A stretch of 64,000 bases of DNA from Pedobacter montanisoli (GCF_022809115.1 NZ_JALGBH010000002.1:1429543-1493542), one strand, 5' to 3'. Shown: positions 9,202 through 19,075, counted from the first letter of the stretch. Program-made: numbers and translations. The notes: a model not told the origin generated them from the letters alone.

Positions 9202-9261
9202 TGAATTTAACTTTAAACTTCCATTATCATTTCCATCATCGCCATCATGGCGATAGATAGT
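9202..9261 (+). CDS. Histidine operon leader peptide (hisL-like)
   Basis: ATG at 9202 opens a 19-codon frame ending in TAG at 9259-9261. The product reads MNLTLNFHYHFHHRHHGDR, with six histidines in eleven residues, too many to be chance directly ahead of hisG. The leader would sense charged tRNA-His through ribosome stalling. The His codons overlap a hairpin at 9239-9255 (ATCGCC-ATCAT-GGCGAT), and a second stem follows the stop (GTTTTTG 9268-9274 with CAAAAAC 9280-9286). This resembles classical his attenuation. A GC-rich terminator with a U-run is not obvious before hisG, so the exact mechanism is open. Confidence 0.85.
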
Positions 9262-9286
9262 GGTATGTTTTTGTACGTCAAAAACG
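9239..9286 (+). promoter_or_regulatory. Candidate attenuator stems in the his leader
   Basis: Two stems can form in the leader RNA. The first, 9239-9255, has six pairs and lies within the histidine codons and the leader stop. The second, 9268-9286, has seven pairs (GTTTTTG/CAAAAAC). A stalled ribosome on the His codons would melt the first stem, the layout expected for attenuation. Which stem ends or permits transcription cannot be decided by eye. Confidence 0.5.
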
Positions 9287-9331
9287 GTTTAAATTAAATA
9301 GTTTATTTCTTGTATCTTTTATAAATTCCTA

Positions 9332-10183
9332 GTGAAAACTTTAAAAATTGCTATCCAGAAATCTGGAAGGCTAAATGAAAAATCTGTAGAGATTTTAAAA
9401 AATTGTGGTCTCTCTTTCGAAAACTACAAAAGCTCGTTAATCTCAAAAGTGGGTAATTTTCCCCTCGAAATTTTATTTCTGAGAGATGATGACATCCCCG
9501 AATACGTACAAGACGGAATTGCCGATTTAGGCATTGTGGGCGAAAATATCATCATAGAAACCAATGCCAAGGTTTCTTATCTGCAAAAATTGGGTTTTGG
9601 CAAATGTTCGCTAAAAATAGCCATAAAAAATACTTGTGATATCAATGAAATTAAAGAACTGGAAGGTAAGGCCATTGCCACTTCTTATCCCGTAATTCTT
9701 TCCAGGTATCTTAAAGCAAATAACATCACCGCCCAGATCAGGAACATATCTGGCTCGGTAGAGATTGGACCAGGATTGGGTTTAAGTGATGCCATTTTTG
9801 ATATTGTATCGACCGGAAGTACTTTAAAAAACAACGGGCTTAAACCTTTTGTTAGTGTAATGGATTCTGAAGCTGTTTTAATTTCAACTCAGGGTATGGA
9901 GCTGAATGCTGAAGTACTAGAATTGGTAAAACGTATCCAGTCGGTGCTCAGGGCTAAGGCTACAAAATATGTAGTGCTTAATGTAGAAAAGAAAAATTTA
10001 CAGCGCATTGTAGATTTACTTCCAGGCGTAAAAAGTCCTACTATAGTACCGCTGTTTGAAGAAGAGTGGGTAGCCGTACATTCTGTAATTCCTGAAGAAG
10101 ATTTCTGGCAAAAGATCAATGCGCTTAAAGCTGCCGGTGCTCAGGGGATTGTAGTTATGCCCATTGAAAAAATTATAGCGTAA
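9332..10183 (+). CDS. hisG: ATP phosphoribosyltransferase, long form
   Basis: HisG starts histidine synthesis by joining ATP and PRPP to give phosphoribosyl-ATP, in the cytoplasm. The 283-residue length fits the long (HisG-L) form, which carries a C-terminal ACT-like regulatory domain and needs no HisZ. The N-terminus KTLKIAIQKSGRL and the segments GIADLGIVGEN and DIVSTGSTLKNNGL are typical. The C-terminal part from about residue 205 (GVKSPTIVPL and following) is the regulatory domain that binds histidine in this family. The start is GTG at 9332; no in-frame ATG lies nearby upstream. It is the first structural gene of the operon and follows the histidine-rich leader. Confidence 0.97.
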   Translation: MKTLKIAIQKSGRLNEKSVEILKNCGLSFENYKSSLISKVGNFPLEILFLRDDDIPEYVQDGIADLGIVGENIIIETNAKVSYLQKLGFGKCSLKIAIKNTCDINEIKELEGKAIATSYPVILSRYLKANNITAQIRNISGSVEIGPGLGLSDAIFDIVSTGSTLKNNGLKPFVSVMDSEAVLISTQGMELNAEVLELVKRIQSVLRAKATKYVVLNVEKKNLQRIVDLLPGVKSPTIVPLFEEEWVAVHSVIPEEDFWQKINALKAAGAQGIVVMPIEKIIA

Positions 10184-10242
10184 ATCCACAATAAATATTA
10201 AAAAAACATATTAACTATTAGTTAATTTTAAATATTAATAAA

Positions 10243-11529
10243 TTGAAAATCTATAATTTAAAAAATTTAACTAAAGGAGAAGTTAACAACATATGCTCGC
10301 GCAGTATAATTGACGACAATCTGGTTAAATCAAGGACAGCAGAAATCCTGAAAAGGGTAAAAGAAGAAGGAGATTCTGCTCTTTTTGCATACAGTGAATT
10401 GTTTGACAGCGTAACCTTACCTAAACTTTTTCTGGATGAAGAAGAGCTAAAATCGATTGCGGCACATATTCCAGAAAAAGTAAAAAACTCCATTGATATT
10501 GCTTACCAGAATATCTATGCTTTTCACAAAAACCAGGTTATTGCCGAACCTAAAATCGAGACTATGCCTGGCGTAACCTGCTGGCGCGAGAATAGACCTA
10601 TAGAGAAAGTTGGCCTCTATGTACCCGGAGGTACTGCGGTTCTGCCCAGCACTTTTTTAATGCTTGGTATTCCGGCTAAGATTGCCGGATGTAAGGAAAT
10701 TGTGGTTTGCTCTCCTCCGCAAATTAATGGAAAAGTAAACTGCTATATTGCCTATGTTGCTTTGCTTTTAGGGATCACCAGAATTTACCTTATGGGCGGA
10801 GCGCAGGCCATTGCCGCAATGGCTTATGGAACCGAAACCGTACCTCGTGTTTACAAGATATTAGGGCCGGGTAATCGTTATGTAACCGAGGCAAAGAAAA
10901 CTGTACAAAATACAGTCGCTATTGATATGCCCGCAGGCCCTTCAGAAGTCCTCGTACTTGCAGATGAAACTGCCAATCCGTCATATCTCGCAGCCGATTT
11001 GCTTGCACAGGCAGAACATGGAATTGATAGTCAGTCTATTTTGGTTTCTACTTCACAAAATATTATAGAAGAAACCTTAAAAGAAATTGACTTACAGCTA
11101 AATATTTTACCAAGAAAAGAAATTGCTGCCGCTGCCTTGCGTAATTCTTTCATCATCTTGAGCGAAAATCTTGATGAAAGTATAAATTTTAGCAATCAAT
11201 ATGCGCCTGAACACCTCATTTTAGCCACAAAAAATAATGAAAAAATTATTCCTTTGATAATCAATGCCGGATCGGTATTTATCGGCAGTCTTACTCCCGA
11301 AAGTGCAGGTGATTATGCTTCTGGAACTAATCATACTTTACCTACAAGTTCCTTTGCCAAAGCTTATTCAGGTGTTTCAGTTGATACATTTATCAAGAAA
11401 ATTACGTTTCAACAATTAGATATCAATGGATTAAAAAATATTGGAACCACTGTTGAAACACTTGCAGAAGCCGAAGGATTACAGGCACACAAAAATGCCA
11501 TTAGTATTCGTTTAAGAGATATAAAATAA
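10243..11529 (+). CDS. hisD: Histidinol dehydrogenase
   Basis: HisD oxidises L-histidinol to L-histidine in two NAD-dependent steps, the last reactions of the pathway. The 428-residue length is normal. Visible family segments are [16 protein letters not shown]-like [54 protein letters not shown] (zinc-ligand region) and NQYAPEHL near the end. The start appears to be TTG at 10243, because the protein begins [10 protein letters not shown] there and no in-frame ATG precedes it. The 59-base AT-rich gap after hisG shows no terminator, so it is read from the same transcript. Confidence 0.96.
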   Translation: MKIYNLKNLTKGEVNNICSRSIIDDNLVKSRTAEILKRVKEEGDSALFAYSELFDSVTLPKLFLDEEELKSIAAHIPEKVKNSIDIAYQNIYAFHKNQVIAEPKIETMPGVTCWRENRPIEKVGLYVPGGTAVLPSTFLMLGIPAKIAGCKEIVVCSPPQINGKVNCYIAYVALLLGITRIYLMGGAQAIAAMAYGTETVPRVYKILGPGNRYVTEAKKTVQNTVAIDMPAGPSEVLVLADETANPSYLAADLLAQAEHGIDSQSILVSTSQNIIEETLKEIDLQLNILPRKEIAAAALRNSFIILSENLDESINFSNQYAPEHLILATKNNEKIIPLIINAGSVFIGSLTPESAGDYASGTNHTLPTSSFAKAYSGVSVDTFIKKITFQQLDINGLKNIGTTVETLAEAEGLQAHKNAISIRLRDIK

Positions 11530-11561
11530 ATTTAACGGTACATCAACCTAAAAACTACAAA

Positions 11562-12617
11562 ATGGACATCCGCGATTTACAAAGAGACAACATCAAAAAC
11601 CTTAGCCCCTACTCTACCGCAAGAGATGAATTTAAGGGAGAGGCCAGCATTTTTTTAGATGCTAACGAAAACAGTTTCGGTTCACCTTTACCAGCCAATT
11701 ACAACCGCTATCCAGACCCTTTACAATTAGATTTAAAAGATGCGATCAGCAAAATTAAAGGTGTACCCATAGAAAATACATTTTTAGGAAATGGCAGCGA
11801 TGAAGCCATAGACCTGCTTATACGTGCATTTTGTAATCCCGGTAAAGACAATATCATTATCCTGCCGCCAACTTATGGCATGTATGAGGTTTCGGCTAAT
11901 ATCAACGATGTTGAAGTTAAAAAAGTAAACCTGCTCCCAAATTATCAGCTCGACCTGGAACGTATCTCAGAAACCATTAACAGCAATACCAAAATCATTT
12001 TTATCTGCTCACCCAACAACCCCACAGGAAATTCTTTAATCAGAAGCGATATAGAGACGATTTTAGCCAACTTTAAAGGCTTGGTGGTAATAGATGAGGC
12101 TTATATCAATTTCGCTCGTCAGAAGTCATTTATTCAAGAATTGACCGAATACGCCAATCTTGTAGTTTTACAAACTTTCTCTAAAGCCTGGGGTTTAGCG
12201 GCTATCAGACTGGGTATGGCTTTCTCTTCTACACCTGTAATCGATATCCTCAATAAGGTTAAACCACCTTACAACATCAATCAGCCTACACAAGATCTGG
12301 CTCTTGCTGCTTTAGAAAACATTCAGCAGGTTAACGAATGGATCAGAATTACCGTAATTGAGCGTGAAAGGCTTAGCAATGCACTGGCCCGAATAGAAGT
12401 CGTTAAAAAGATATATCCTTCTGACGCTAACTTTATTTTAGTAGAAATTGAAGATGCCCAGAATTTGTACTACAAATTATTAGAACAAGGCATTGTGGTA
12501 AGAGACCGTTCAAAAGTTACCCTTTGTGAAAATTGTTTAAGAATAACCGTAGGAACCACAGAAGAAAACAATGAATTGTTAAAGGCCATTTCCATACTTA
12601 CCGAACAAACTGTTTAA
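11562..12617 (+). CDS. hisC: Histidinol-phosphate aminotransferase
   Basis: HisC is a PLP enzyme that transfers the amino group from glutamate to imidazole-acetol phosphate. The 351-residue protein has the fold type I features: LDANENSFG near 32-40, NGSDEAIDLLI, CSPNNPTGN, VIDEAYINF and the PLP-lysine motif TFSKAWGLAAIRLG. It starts 32 bases after hisD and is followed after three bases by hisB, so it is well inside the operon. Nothing is missing from the active site. Confidence 0.96.
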   Translation: MDIRDLQRDNIKNLSPYSTARDEFKGEASIFLDANENSFGSPLPANYNRYPDPLQLDLKDAISKIKGVPIENTFLGNGSDEAIDLLIRAFCNPGKDNIIILPPTYGMYEVSANINDVEVKKVNLLPNYQLDLERISETINSNTKIIFICSPNNPTGNSLIRSDIETILANFKGLVVIDEAYINFARQKSFIQELTEYANLVVLQTFSKAWGLAAIRLGMAFSSTPVIDILNKVKPPYNINQPTQDLALAALENIQQVNEWIRITVIERERLSNALARIEVVKKIYPSDANFILVEIEDAQNLYYKLLEQGIVVRDRSKVTLCENCLRITVGTTEENNELLKAISILTEQTV

Positions 12618-12620
12618 ACA

Positions 12621-13784
12621 ATGCCTGCAAATACAGATAATATCGCAAAAACCAAAGTGCTGTTCATTGATCGCGACGGGACATTAATCCTCGAACCCGA
12701 AGATGAACAGGTAGATAGTTTCAGCAAGCTAAAATTTTATCCAAAAGCACTTTACTACCTTTCAAAAATAGCCAAAGAACTGGATTACTGCTTAGTAATG
12801 GTTACCAATCAGGATGGTTTGGGAACCACCTCGCATCCTGAAGAAAATTTCTGGCCTGTGCACAATTTTGTAATGGATACTTATGCGAACGAAGGTGTGG
12901 TTTTTAAAGATGTAATCATTGATAAAACCTTTGCTAAAGACAATGCCCCTACCCGAAAACCGGGCACAGCACTGCTAACCAAATACCTTGATGAAAGCAT
13001 TTACGATTTAAAACATTCATTTGTAATTGGCGATCGGTTAAACGATGTAATTCTAGCTAAAAATCTTGGTGCTAAAAGTATCTACATCAGACAGAACGAC
13101 AATTTAGGCAAAGGCGAAGCTTTAGAAAAGCGTGAAGGATTAAAAGACATTATAGCTCTTGAAACCCAGAATTGGGAAGACATCTATACTTTTTTAAGAG
13201 CCGGGAGCCGTATTGTAACACATGAGAGAAATACCAATGAAACTAAAATCTATGTGAACTTAGATTTAGATGGAAGCGGTAAAGCCTCTATCCAAACAGG
13301 TTTGCATTTTTTTGATCACATGTTGGAGCAAATCGCACGTCATGGAAATATCGATTTGGCGATTACAACCCAGGGAGATTTACATATCGACGAGCATCAC
13401 ACCATCGAAGATACGGGCATTGCACTGGGCGAAGCTTTTGCCAAAGCGATTGGCAACAAATTAGGGCTTGAACGTTATGGTTTTTGTTTGCCCATGGATG
13501 ATTGCCTTGCACAAGTTGCCATAGATTTTGGTGGCCGGAGCTGGATTGTATGGGATGCCGATTTTAAACGGGAAAAAGTTGGCGATATGCCTACAGAAAT
13601 GTTCTTCCATTTCTTTAAATCGTTTAGCGATGCGGGAAAATGCAATCTCAATATCAAAGCCGAAGGCCAGAACGAGCACCATAAAATTGAAGCAATCTTC
13701 AAAGCTTTTGCAAAAGCCATAAAAATGGCTCTAAAACGCGACAGTGAGAAAATGGTACTTCCAAGTACAAAGGGTATGTTATAA
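12621..13784 (+). CDS. hisB: Bifunctional histidinol-phosphatase / imidazoleglycerol-phosphate dehydratase
   Basis: The 387-residue protein is a fusion. The N-terminal HAD phosphatase (about 1-175) carries the DRDGT nucleophile motif at 17-21, TNQDG and [11 protein letters not shown], and removes phosphate from histidinol phosphate. The C-terminal dehydratase (about 195-387) carries [28 protein letters not shown] and the later NEHHKIEA, whose histidines bind manganese, and dehydrates imidazoleglycerol phosphate. Fused HisB is known from enterobacteria and Bacteroidota. It sits between hisC (three-base gap) and hisH (eight-base gap). Confidence 0.96.
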   Translation: MPANTDNIAKTKVLFIDRDGTLILEPEDEQVDSFSKLKFYPKALYYLSKIAKELDYCLVMVTNQDGLGTTSHPEENFWPVHNFVMDTYANEGVVFKDVIIDKTFAKDNAPTRKPGTALLTKYLDESIYDLKHSFVIGDRLNDVILAKNLGAKSIYIRQNDNLGKGEALEKREGLKDIIALETQNWEDIYTFLRAGSRIVTHERNTNETKIYVNLDLDGSGKASIQTGLHFFDHMLEQIARHGNIDLAITTQGDLHIDEHHTIEDTGIALGEAFAKAIGNKLGLERYGFCLPMDDCLAQVAIDFGGRSWIVWDADFKREKVGDMPTEMFFHFFKSFSDAGKCNLNIKAEGQNEHHKIEAIFKAFAKAIKMALKRDSEKMVLPSTKGML

Positions 13785-13792
13785 ACGAAGAA

Positions 13793-14428
13793 ATGGAAAA
13801 CAATATAAGCGACAACAGCAAAACTGCCTCTTCCAAAATTGGAATCGTAAATTATGGTGCGGGTAATCTTTTTTCGCTGGGCTGTGCCTTAGAGCGACAA
13901 AATATTACTTATGGCATGATCAATAAAATTGATGATTTTGATTTATACAGCCATATCATTATACCCGGCGTAGGCCATGCAGGAGCTGCAATGTCAAAGT
14001 TAAAAGCTTCAGGTCTGTCAGATGCCATAAAACTACTTAAAAAACCTGTATTGGGTATTTGTGTAGGCATGCAGTTGCTTACTGCCCATTCTGAAGAAGG
14101 CAATTCTGCATTACTTGATTTGTTTCCCTTACAAACCAGATTGTTCGATAAAGATCAGCACATCAAAATTCCACACATGGGCTGGAACAATGTTGATTTT
14201 AAAGACAACAAATTGTTTTACAACATCTTAAATCTTACACAATTTTACTTTGTACATTCTTATTTTATAGAATATAACCCTATTTTTGATATAGCTTCTG
14301 CCCATTATGGCGGTAGATTTTCTGCAGCTATACAAAAAGATAATTTTTTTGGCGTTCAGTTTCATCCCGAAAAATCGGGTGCGGCTGGCGAACAATTATT
14401 AAAGAATTTTGCACACCTAACCCTATAA
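13793..14428 (+). CDS. hisH: Imidazole glycerol phosphate synthase, glutaminase subunit
   Basis: HisH is a class I glutamine amidotransferase that makes ammonia for HisF. In its 211 residues the catalytic cysteine is in LGICVGMQLL, and the His and Glu of the triad are in QFHPEKSG. The oxyanion region PGVGHAG is also present. The protein begins with about 15 polar residues before IGIVNYGAGN, a little longer than usual. It works as a heterodimer with HisF, encoded two genes downstream after hisA. Confidence 0.96.
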   Translation: MENNISDNSKTASSKIGIVNYGAGNLFSLGCALERQNITYGMINKIDDFDLYSHIIIPGVGHAGAAMSKLKASGLSDAIKLLKKPVLGICVGMQLLTAHSEEGNSALLDLFPLQTRLFDKDQHIKIPHMGWNNVDFKDNKLFYNILNLTQFYFVHSYFIEYNPIFDIASAHYGGRFSAAIQKDNFFGVQFHPEKSGAAGEQLLKNFAHLTL

Positions 14429-14438
14429 AGCTTATAAC

Positions 14439-15188
14439 ATGTATATTATTCCGGCTATTGATATTTTAGATGGTAAAGTAGTTCGCCTTGTAGAAGGTAA
14501 TTACAACCAAAAGACCGAATACCAGGTTTCCATACAGGAAATGATCGAACGTTACCATTCAAATGGTACTGATTTTATTCACATTATAGACTTAAACGGG
14601 GCTAAAGGTGATTTTAGAAATCAGGCTGAACTCTTTAAGATCATTAAAGAAACAGACATGAAAGTGCAATATGGAGGTGGAATACGCACCATAGAACAGG
14701 TTACTCAACTGCTCGATGCCGGTGTGCATCGTGTAATTGTAGGTACGCAGGCCGTAAGCAATCCTGATTTTTTACCCGAATTAAGTGCAGCTTTTACCCA
14801 TACTGAAGATTATGCCAATCGCATTGTAATTGCCATAGATGTATTGGACGAAGTAATTAAATATTCGGGCTGGATGGAAAGCTCGCCTATCAAATTGATG
14901 GATTATGTAGATAAATGCTTAAGTCTGGGCTTTTTCAGGTTCTTGTGCACCGATATCAATAAAGATGGCAAATTAGGCGGAACAGCTATTGAGCTTTACA
15001 AAAAACTGCTTGACCACTCACCTATGATCAAACTGATTGCTTCGGGTGGCGTAAGTTCTATGCAAGATATTGAAGAACTGGCCAAATTACCTATCAGAAG
15101 CGTGGTGGTTGGAAAAGCCATCTATGAAAATAAAATCTCAATAGATGAGGTTAAGGCATGGAACTTAAAGGCACTAACCAGTATTTAA
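14439..15188 (+). CDS. hisA: Phosphoribosylformimino-AICAR ribotide isomerase
   Basis: HisA isomerises ProFAR to PRFAR on a TIM barrel made of two half-barrels. The 249-residue protein has the start IIPAIDILDGKVVRL with the catalytic aspartate, VQYGGGIRT in the first phosphate site, RVIVGTQAV, and the second phosphate site IASGGVSSMQDI. Length and all motifs are normal. It is placed 10 bases after hisH and 19 before hisF. Confidence 0.96.
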   Translation: MYIIPAIDILDGKVVRLVEGNYNQKTEYQVSIQEMIERYHSNGTDFIHIIDLNGAKGDFRNQAELFKIIKETDMKVQYGGGIRTIEQVTQLLDAGVHRVIVGTQAVSNPDFLPELSAAFTHTEDYANRIVIAIDVLDEVIKYSGWMESSPIKLMDYVDKCLSLGFFRFLCTDINKDGKLGGTAIELYKKLLDHSPMIKLIASGGVSSMQDIEELAKLPIRSVVVGKAIYENKISIDEVKAWNLKALTSI

Positions 15189-15207
15189 CAGCATAGATCT
15201 GATTTAA

Positions 15208-15963
15208 ATGTTATCGAAACGTATTATTCCCTGCCTCGATGTAAAAGACGGAAGAACAGTTAAAGGTGTAAATTTTGTAGAGTTACGCGATGCCGGTGAC
15301 CCTGTTGAACTGGGGGCTAAATATGCTTTGCAAGGTGCCGATGAACTGGTTTTCTTAGACATAACTGCAACCCATGAACACCGAAAAACCACTATAGAAA
15401 TGGTAAAAGCCGTAGCCAGAGAACTTAATATTCCCTTTACCATTGGCGGAGGTATTGCTACCATAGCCGATGCAGAAGCTTTATTAAATGCCGGTGCAGA
15501 TAAAATCAGTATCAATTCTGCGGCAGTACGCAACCCTCAGCTCATTGCTGATTTAGCTGCCAATTTTGGTGCTCAGTTTGTGGTTCTGGCTGTTGATACG
15601 CGAAATATAGAAGGGAAGAATAAAGTCCATTTAAATGGGGGCCGTGTAATTACAGATCTGGAAACAGAAGACTGGATCAAACAAGCCGAAAACATGGGAG
15701 CTGGAGAAATACTGCTCACCTCTATGGATCATGATGGCACAAAAGCAGGTTTTGATTGCAAATTGCTCAAAAAAATCAATGAAATGGTTAATATTCCTGT
15801 GATTGCTTCAGGTGGTGCAGGTAGCAAAGCGCATTTTGTGGAAGTTTTTAAAGAAACCGATGTGGATGCAGCCCTTGCGGCTTCGGTATTTCACTACGGA
15901 GAAATTTTAATACCCGATTTAAAAACAACCTTACAGCAAAGCGCCATCCCCGTAAGAATATAA
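15208..15963 (+). CDS. hisF: Imidazole glycerol phosphate synthase, cyclase subunit
   Basis: HisF uses ammonia from HisH to turn PRFAR into imidazole glycerol phosphate and AICAR. The 251-residue TIM barrel has [19 protein letters not shown] with the catalytic aspartate, [41 protein letters not shown] with the second catalytic aspartate, and [10 protein letters not shown]. It is complete and typical, and its close order with hisH and hisA fits a common transcript. Confidence 0.97.
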   Translation: MLSKRIIPCLDVKDGRTVKGVNFVELRDAGDPVELGAKYALQGADELVFLDITATHEHRKTTIEMVKAVARELNIPFTIGGGIATIADAEALLNAGADKISINSAAVRNPQLIADLAANFGAQFVVLAVDTRNIEGKNKVHLNGGRVITDLETEDWIKQAENMGAGEILLTSMDHDGTKAGFDCKLLKKINEMVNIPVIASGGAGSKAHFVEVFKETDVDAALAASVFHYGEILIPDLKTTLQQSAIPVRI

Positions 15964-15987
15964 ATTTAGTTTTTACAAAAACTTACA

Positions 15988-16599
15988 ATGACAACTATTA
16001 TAAATAACGATCAGGTTGACTTTAGCAAAAGCGAAGGTCTTGCGCCTGTAATTATACAAGACGAACAAACGCTTGAAGTATTAATGCTGGGTTATATGAA
16101 TGCCGAAGCATTTGAGAAAACCCAAAAAGAAGGAAAAGTAACTTTCTTTTCGCGGAGCAAAAACCGTTTATGGACCAAGGGAGAAGAAAGTGGTAACTTT
16201 TTATGGGTAAAATCCATACATCTTGACTGTGATCGTGATACCATCCTTATTAAAGCAAAACCCGAAGGGCCCACCTGCCATACGGGTAACAGAAGCTGCT
16301 TTAATACTGATTTTAACCAGAACTTTATTTTTGAGCTTGAAAATATTATAACAGACCGCTATGAAAACCCTGTAGAAGGTTCTTACATCAACAAAATGCG
16401 CAATAAGGGACTTCATAAAATAGCCCAAAAAGTTGGCGAAGAAGGTGTTGAAACGGTAATTGCCGCATTGGTCGAAAACAAAAAAGACCTCATCAATGAA
16501 GCATCAGACTTGATTTTCCATCTAATGTTCCTTTTAAAGGAGAAAAAGCTGACTATCCAGGATATTGCATTAAATTTGGCCGAAAGACATAAAGGTTAA
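15988..16599 (+). CDS. hisIE: Bifunctional phosphoribosyl-AMP cyclohydrolase / phosphoribosyl-ATP pyrophosphatase
   Basis: The 203-residue fusion carries steps 2 and 3 of the pathway. The HisI part (about 1-110) shows MLGYMNAEAF, FFSRSKNRLWTKGEESGN, DCDRDTILIKAKPEGPTCHTG, with the metal-binding aspartates and cysteines. The HisE part (about 115-203) shows KVGEEGVETVIAAL and EASDLIFHLMFLL with the acidic magnesium ligands. It is the last recognised his gene, so all ten enzyme activities are encoded here. Two bases later a small membrane protein gene begins, so the transcript may continue. Confidence 0.96.
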   Translation: MTTIINNDQVDFSKSEGLAPVIIQDEQTLEVLMLGYMNAEAFEKTQKEGKVTFFSRSKNRLWTKGEESGNFLWVKSIHLDCDRDTILIKAKPEGPTCHTGNRSCFNTDFNQNFIFELENIITDRYENPVEGSYINKMRNKGLHKIAQKVGEEGVETVIAALVENKKDLINEASDLIFHLMFLLKEKKLTIQDIALNLAERHKG

Positions 16600-16601
16600 C
16601 C

Positions 16602-16973
16602 ATGTTAAAAAAACTGTCGTACATCAACCTGGTTCTTGGACTGGTATTTTTTGCTGTTCTAAAAATACAAAACAATATGCTGGAATCTATTTTCATCATA
16701 TTCCCTATTATGTTTAACCTCATTGCAATTGTACTACTAAACCATCAAACCTTTGTTTTAAAACTATGGCATAAAGTAATGGGTATATTGGGCTTATTAT
16801 ACGGTGTTTTTTCAATCTTAGTTTTTCTCATATTGTTCATTACTTCATGCCTTAACACACCATTTTTAATTGGAATGGGCTTGCTCCAGCTTATTTTTGG
16901 AATCATCGTGGTCCTACAATTTATCAAAGCCTGGCAAGCCGATAAAAAAGAACAGCCTTCTGTTAAATCTTAA
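16602..16973 (+). CDS. Small hypothetical membrane protein
   Basis: A 123-residue protein with about four hydrophobic segments (approximately 8-22, 28-48, 56-85 and 90-112) and a short charged tail (KAWQADKKEQPS), so it is probably an inner-membrane protein. I do not recognise the family. It begins two bases after hisIE and ends 12 bases before the WD40 gene in the same direction, which suggests read-through from the his operon. A link to histidine synthesis is not evident. Confidence 0.7.
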   Translation: MLKKLSYINLVLGLVFFAVLKIQNNMLESIFIIFPIMFNLIAIVLLNHQTFVLKLWHKVMGILGLLYGVFSILVFLILFITSCLNTPFLIGMGLLQLIFGIIVVLQFIKAWQADKKEQPSVKS

Positions 16974-16985
16974 TCATAAATACAC

Positions 16986-17885
16986 ATGCTTACACTTCTA
17001 CATACTTTCATCGGTCATCAAAATCCCGTTTACACCTTATCTAATTCTGATAAAGCAGGTATATTTTTTAGTGCCGGCAATGATAAAGGTGTTGTAGAAT
17101 GGAGCCTCAATAAAATGGCTTTTATTATGGTTAAGATGCCTGTACAAAGCTCGGTATATACCTTGCACAACTATAACGACCAGATGTTTGTAGGTGAACG
17201 TAGCGGTGCTTTCAGCGTTTTCGATTTTATGAAACAGAAAGTTATTGCAAGGATAAATGCACATCATAAGGGTATTTTCTCTATCAAGACACTGGCATCC
17301 AAAAATGAACTGTTAACCACCGGAGAAGATGGTGATGTGGCTGTTTGGTCATTAACAGATTTTCAAGAAAAATACCGCTTTCCTGTTGCTGCCGATACTG
17401 TAAGGGCAATAGCCGTATCTCCCGATGAACAGGAAATTGCATTTGCCTGCAAAGATCATTCGATAAAAATCTACCATGCGGCAGATTTTAGCTTAAAACA
17501 AACACTCACGGCCCATACCCATCCTGTTACTTCAATAGCCTATCATCCACAAGGAAATTACCTGATCAGTGGTGGCCGCGATGCCCAGTTGCACATATGG
17601 GATCTACCTTCTTATCGTCTCATTAAATCTATCCCTGCCCATTTATTTGCGGTTTATGACATTGCATTTCATCCAGAACTTGCGCTCTTTGCCACTGCCA
17701 GTCAGGATAAAAGCATTAAGCTTTGGGATGCGAATAATTTTAAACTCTATAAGATTTTAAGTTTAGATAAAACTGGAACAGGCCATACGCATTCGGTAAA
17801 CAAAGTAATCTGGTCTAAAGATGGCTCAAAGTTGATTTCTACCGGCGATGATAGAAAAGTCATTGTATGGGAGTTAAAGGCTTAA
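16986..17885 (+). CDS. WD40 repeat protein
   Basis: The 299-residue protein consists of about seven WD40 blades. Clear examples end in DKGVVEWSL, DGDVAVWSL, DHSIKIYH, DAQLHIWDL, DKSIKLWDA and DRKVIVWEL, with GH-type starts such as IGHQNP, AHTHPVTSI and AHLFAVYDI. It therefore forms one beta-propeller, a scaffold for protein contacts, with no catalytic site. No signal peptide is seen, so it should be cytoplasmic. It follows the his operon and the small membrane protein by short gaps; partner and role are unknown. Confidence 0.9.
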   Translation: MLTLLHTFIGHQNPVYTLSNSDKAGIFFSAGNDKGVVEWSLNKMAFIMVKMPVQSSVYTLHNYNDQMFVGERSGAFSVFDFMKQKVIARINAHHKGIFSIKTLASKNELLTTGEDGDVAVWSLTDFQEKYRFPVAADTVRAIAVSPDEQEIAFACKDHSIKIYHAADFSLKQTLTAHTHPVTSIAYHPQGNYLISGGRDAQLHIWDLPSYRLIKSIPAHLFAVYDIAFHPELALFATASQDKSIKLWDANNFKLYKILSLDKTGTGHTHSVNKVIWSKDGSKLISTGDDRKVIVWELKA

Positions 17886-17892
17886 TTCTCTT

Positions 17893-18981
17893 TTAATCCA
17901 ATTCTCCGTTACGCCATTTATAAGCCCAGAAAGTTTGATCTTTCTCTAAAAATAAATGCATCAGTTCATTAAAGGCAGGCATGCCAGTATCTGAATTGTT
18001 AAAAGCCACCAAACTTTCTTTAGTTGCAGGATTTACAATAAAGAAACATCTAAACCCGGGATTTGAACCTGTGTGCCACAACCAGGTGCCTTTCTCATTG
18101 ATCTGCATGCGCATACCCAAGGCACAGGGTACATGTTTATCGTCATCATTCACTTCTCCTGAAGATTTCTGTGCCTCGTTAGCCTTGCTGATCATCAAAA
18201 GATGTGTTTTCTTTTTTAATCCTTTTCCTTCTACTAAAGCCTGCTGAACAAAACGGCTATAATCCAAAGCAGTGGTATAAAGTGTATAAGCAGCATTGGT
18301 ATAGCTCCATTTAGCCAATTTACGAGGTTTATCGGCACTGTAATGCCCATAAGCATAATCTATAAACAGTGCTTCATTCCATTGCATATCAGAATGCTCC
18401 ATTTTTAGGGGTTTAAACACTTCTTCTCTTACAATCTCTCTGAATGGTTTACCCGCTACCTTTTCCATAGCCAGTTGCAGATAATAGAATCCTTCTCCCG
18501 AGTATTTATATTTGGTACCCGGCACAAACTGCACATGTAAAGGTGTGTTGTACCATTCGGCTGAGCCTACTGCTCCTTCCCAGTTTAAAAAACCAGTACG
18601 ATGTGTAAGTACCATACGGGCAGTAATCAGGCGTCCTTGTGGTTCATTAACCAAGCGGTTATAGGTAAAATATTCAGATAAAGGTTTATCTAAATCAATG
18701 AGCCCTTTATCATATAGCTTAAAAAACGTATAAGCGGCAATTACTTTTGTTAGGGATGCCGCCTGGAAAGCTGTATTTTCGGTAATTAATGCGCTAGAAT
18801 CTGCTTTTTTCTTTCCAAAATTCACAGCTGTAATTTTTCCTTTTTTAATATGTACCACCTGAATAGCCGGCGCCCCTACTTTAGCTGCAATTTGCGCAAC
18901 CTCTTTTTCCTGCGCATTAACATTAACAAAACTTAGAGCCAGTAACAGGCAAAGGATCATATGGGATAAATTCTTTCTCAT
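17893..18981 (-). CDS. Serine beta-lactamase-like hydrolase (class C / esterase family)
   Basis: A signal peptide (MRKNLSHMILCLLLALSFVN, cleaved after VNAQ) points to the periplasm; an earlier ATG at 19005 is possible. The protein has the SxxK motif SLTK, a YSG motif in place of the usual YxN, and WHTGSNPG corresponding to the KTG-type motif. These are hallmarks of the beta-lactamase/D,D-peptidase/EstB superfamily. The missing asparagine in YSG and the HTG instead of KTG fit esterases and peptidases of this group rather than a true antibiotic-hydrolysing enzyme. It is convergent with the WD40 gene and divergent from the YceH gene. The substrate is unknown. Confidence 0.85.
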   Translation of the reverse strand: MRKNLSHMILCLLLALSFVNVNAQEKEVAQIAAKVGAPAIQVVHIKKGKITAVNFGKKKADSSALITENTAFQAASLTKVIAAYTFFKLYDKGLIDLDKPLSEYFTYNRLVNEPQGRLITARMVLTHRTGFLNWEGAVGSAEWYNTPLHVQFVPGTKYKYSGEGFYYLQLAMEKVAGKPFREIVREEVFKPLKMEHSDMQWNEALFIDYAYGHYSADKPRKLAKWSYTNAAYTLYTTALDYSRFVQQALVEGKGLKKKTHLLMISKANEAQKSSGEVNDDDKHVPCALGMRMQINEKGTWLWHTGSNPGFRCFFIVNPATKESLVAFNNSDTGMPAFNELMHLFLEKDQTFWAYKWRNGELD

Positions 18982-19075
18982 TTTAAGCATATTGGCATTG
19001 CCCATAAAATTATACTTTTAATTAAGATTTGTCAATTTAACCCCGATATTTCCGAATTATTTCTACTTTTAAAGC

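Noticed and set aside
17893..18981. A beta-lactam resistance gene
   Set aside because: The second and third motifs (YSG, HTG) fit esterase and peptidase relatives of class C enzymes rather than true beta-lactamases.
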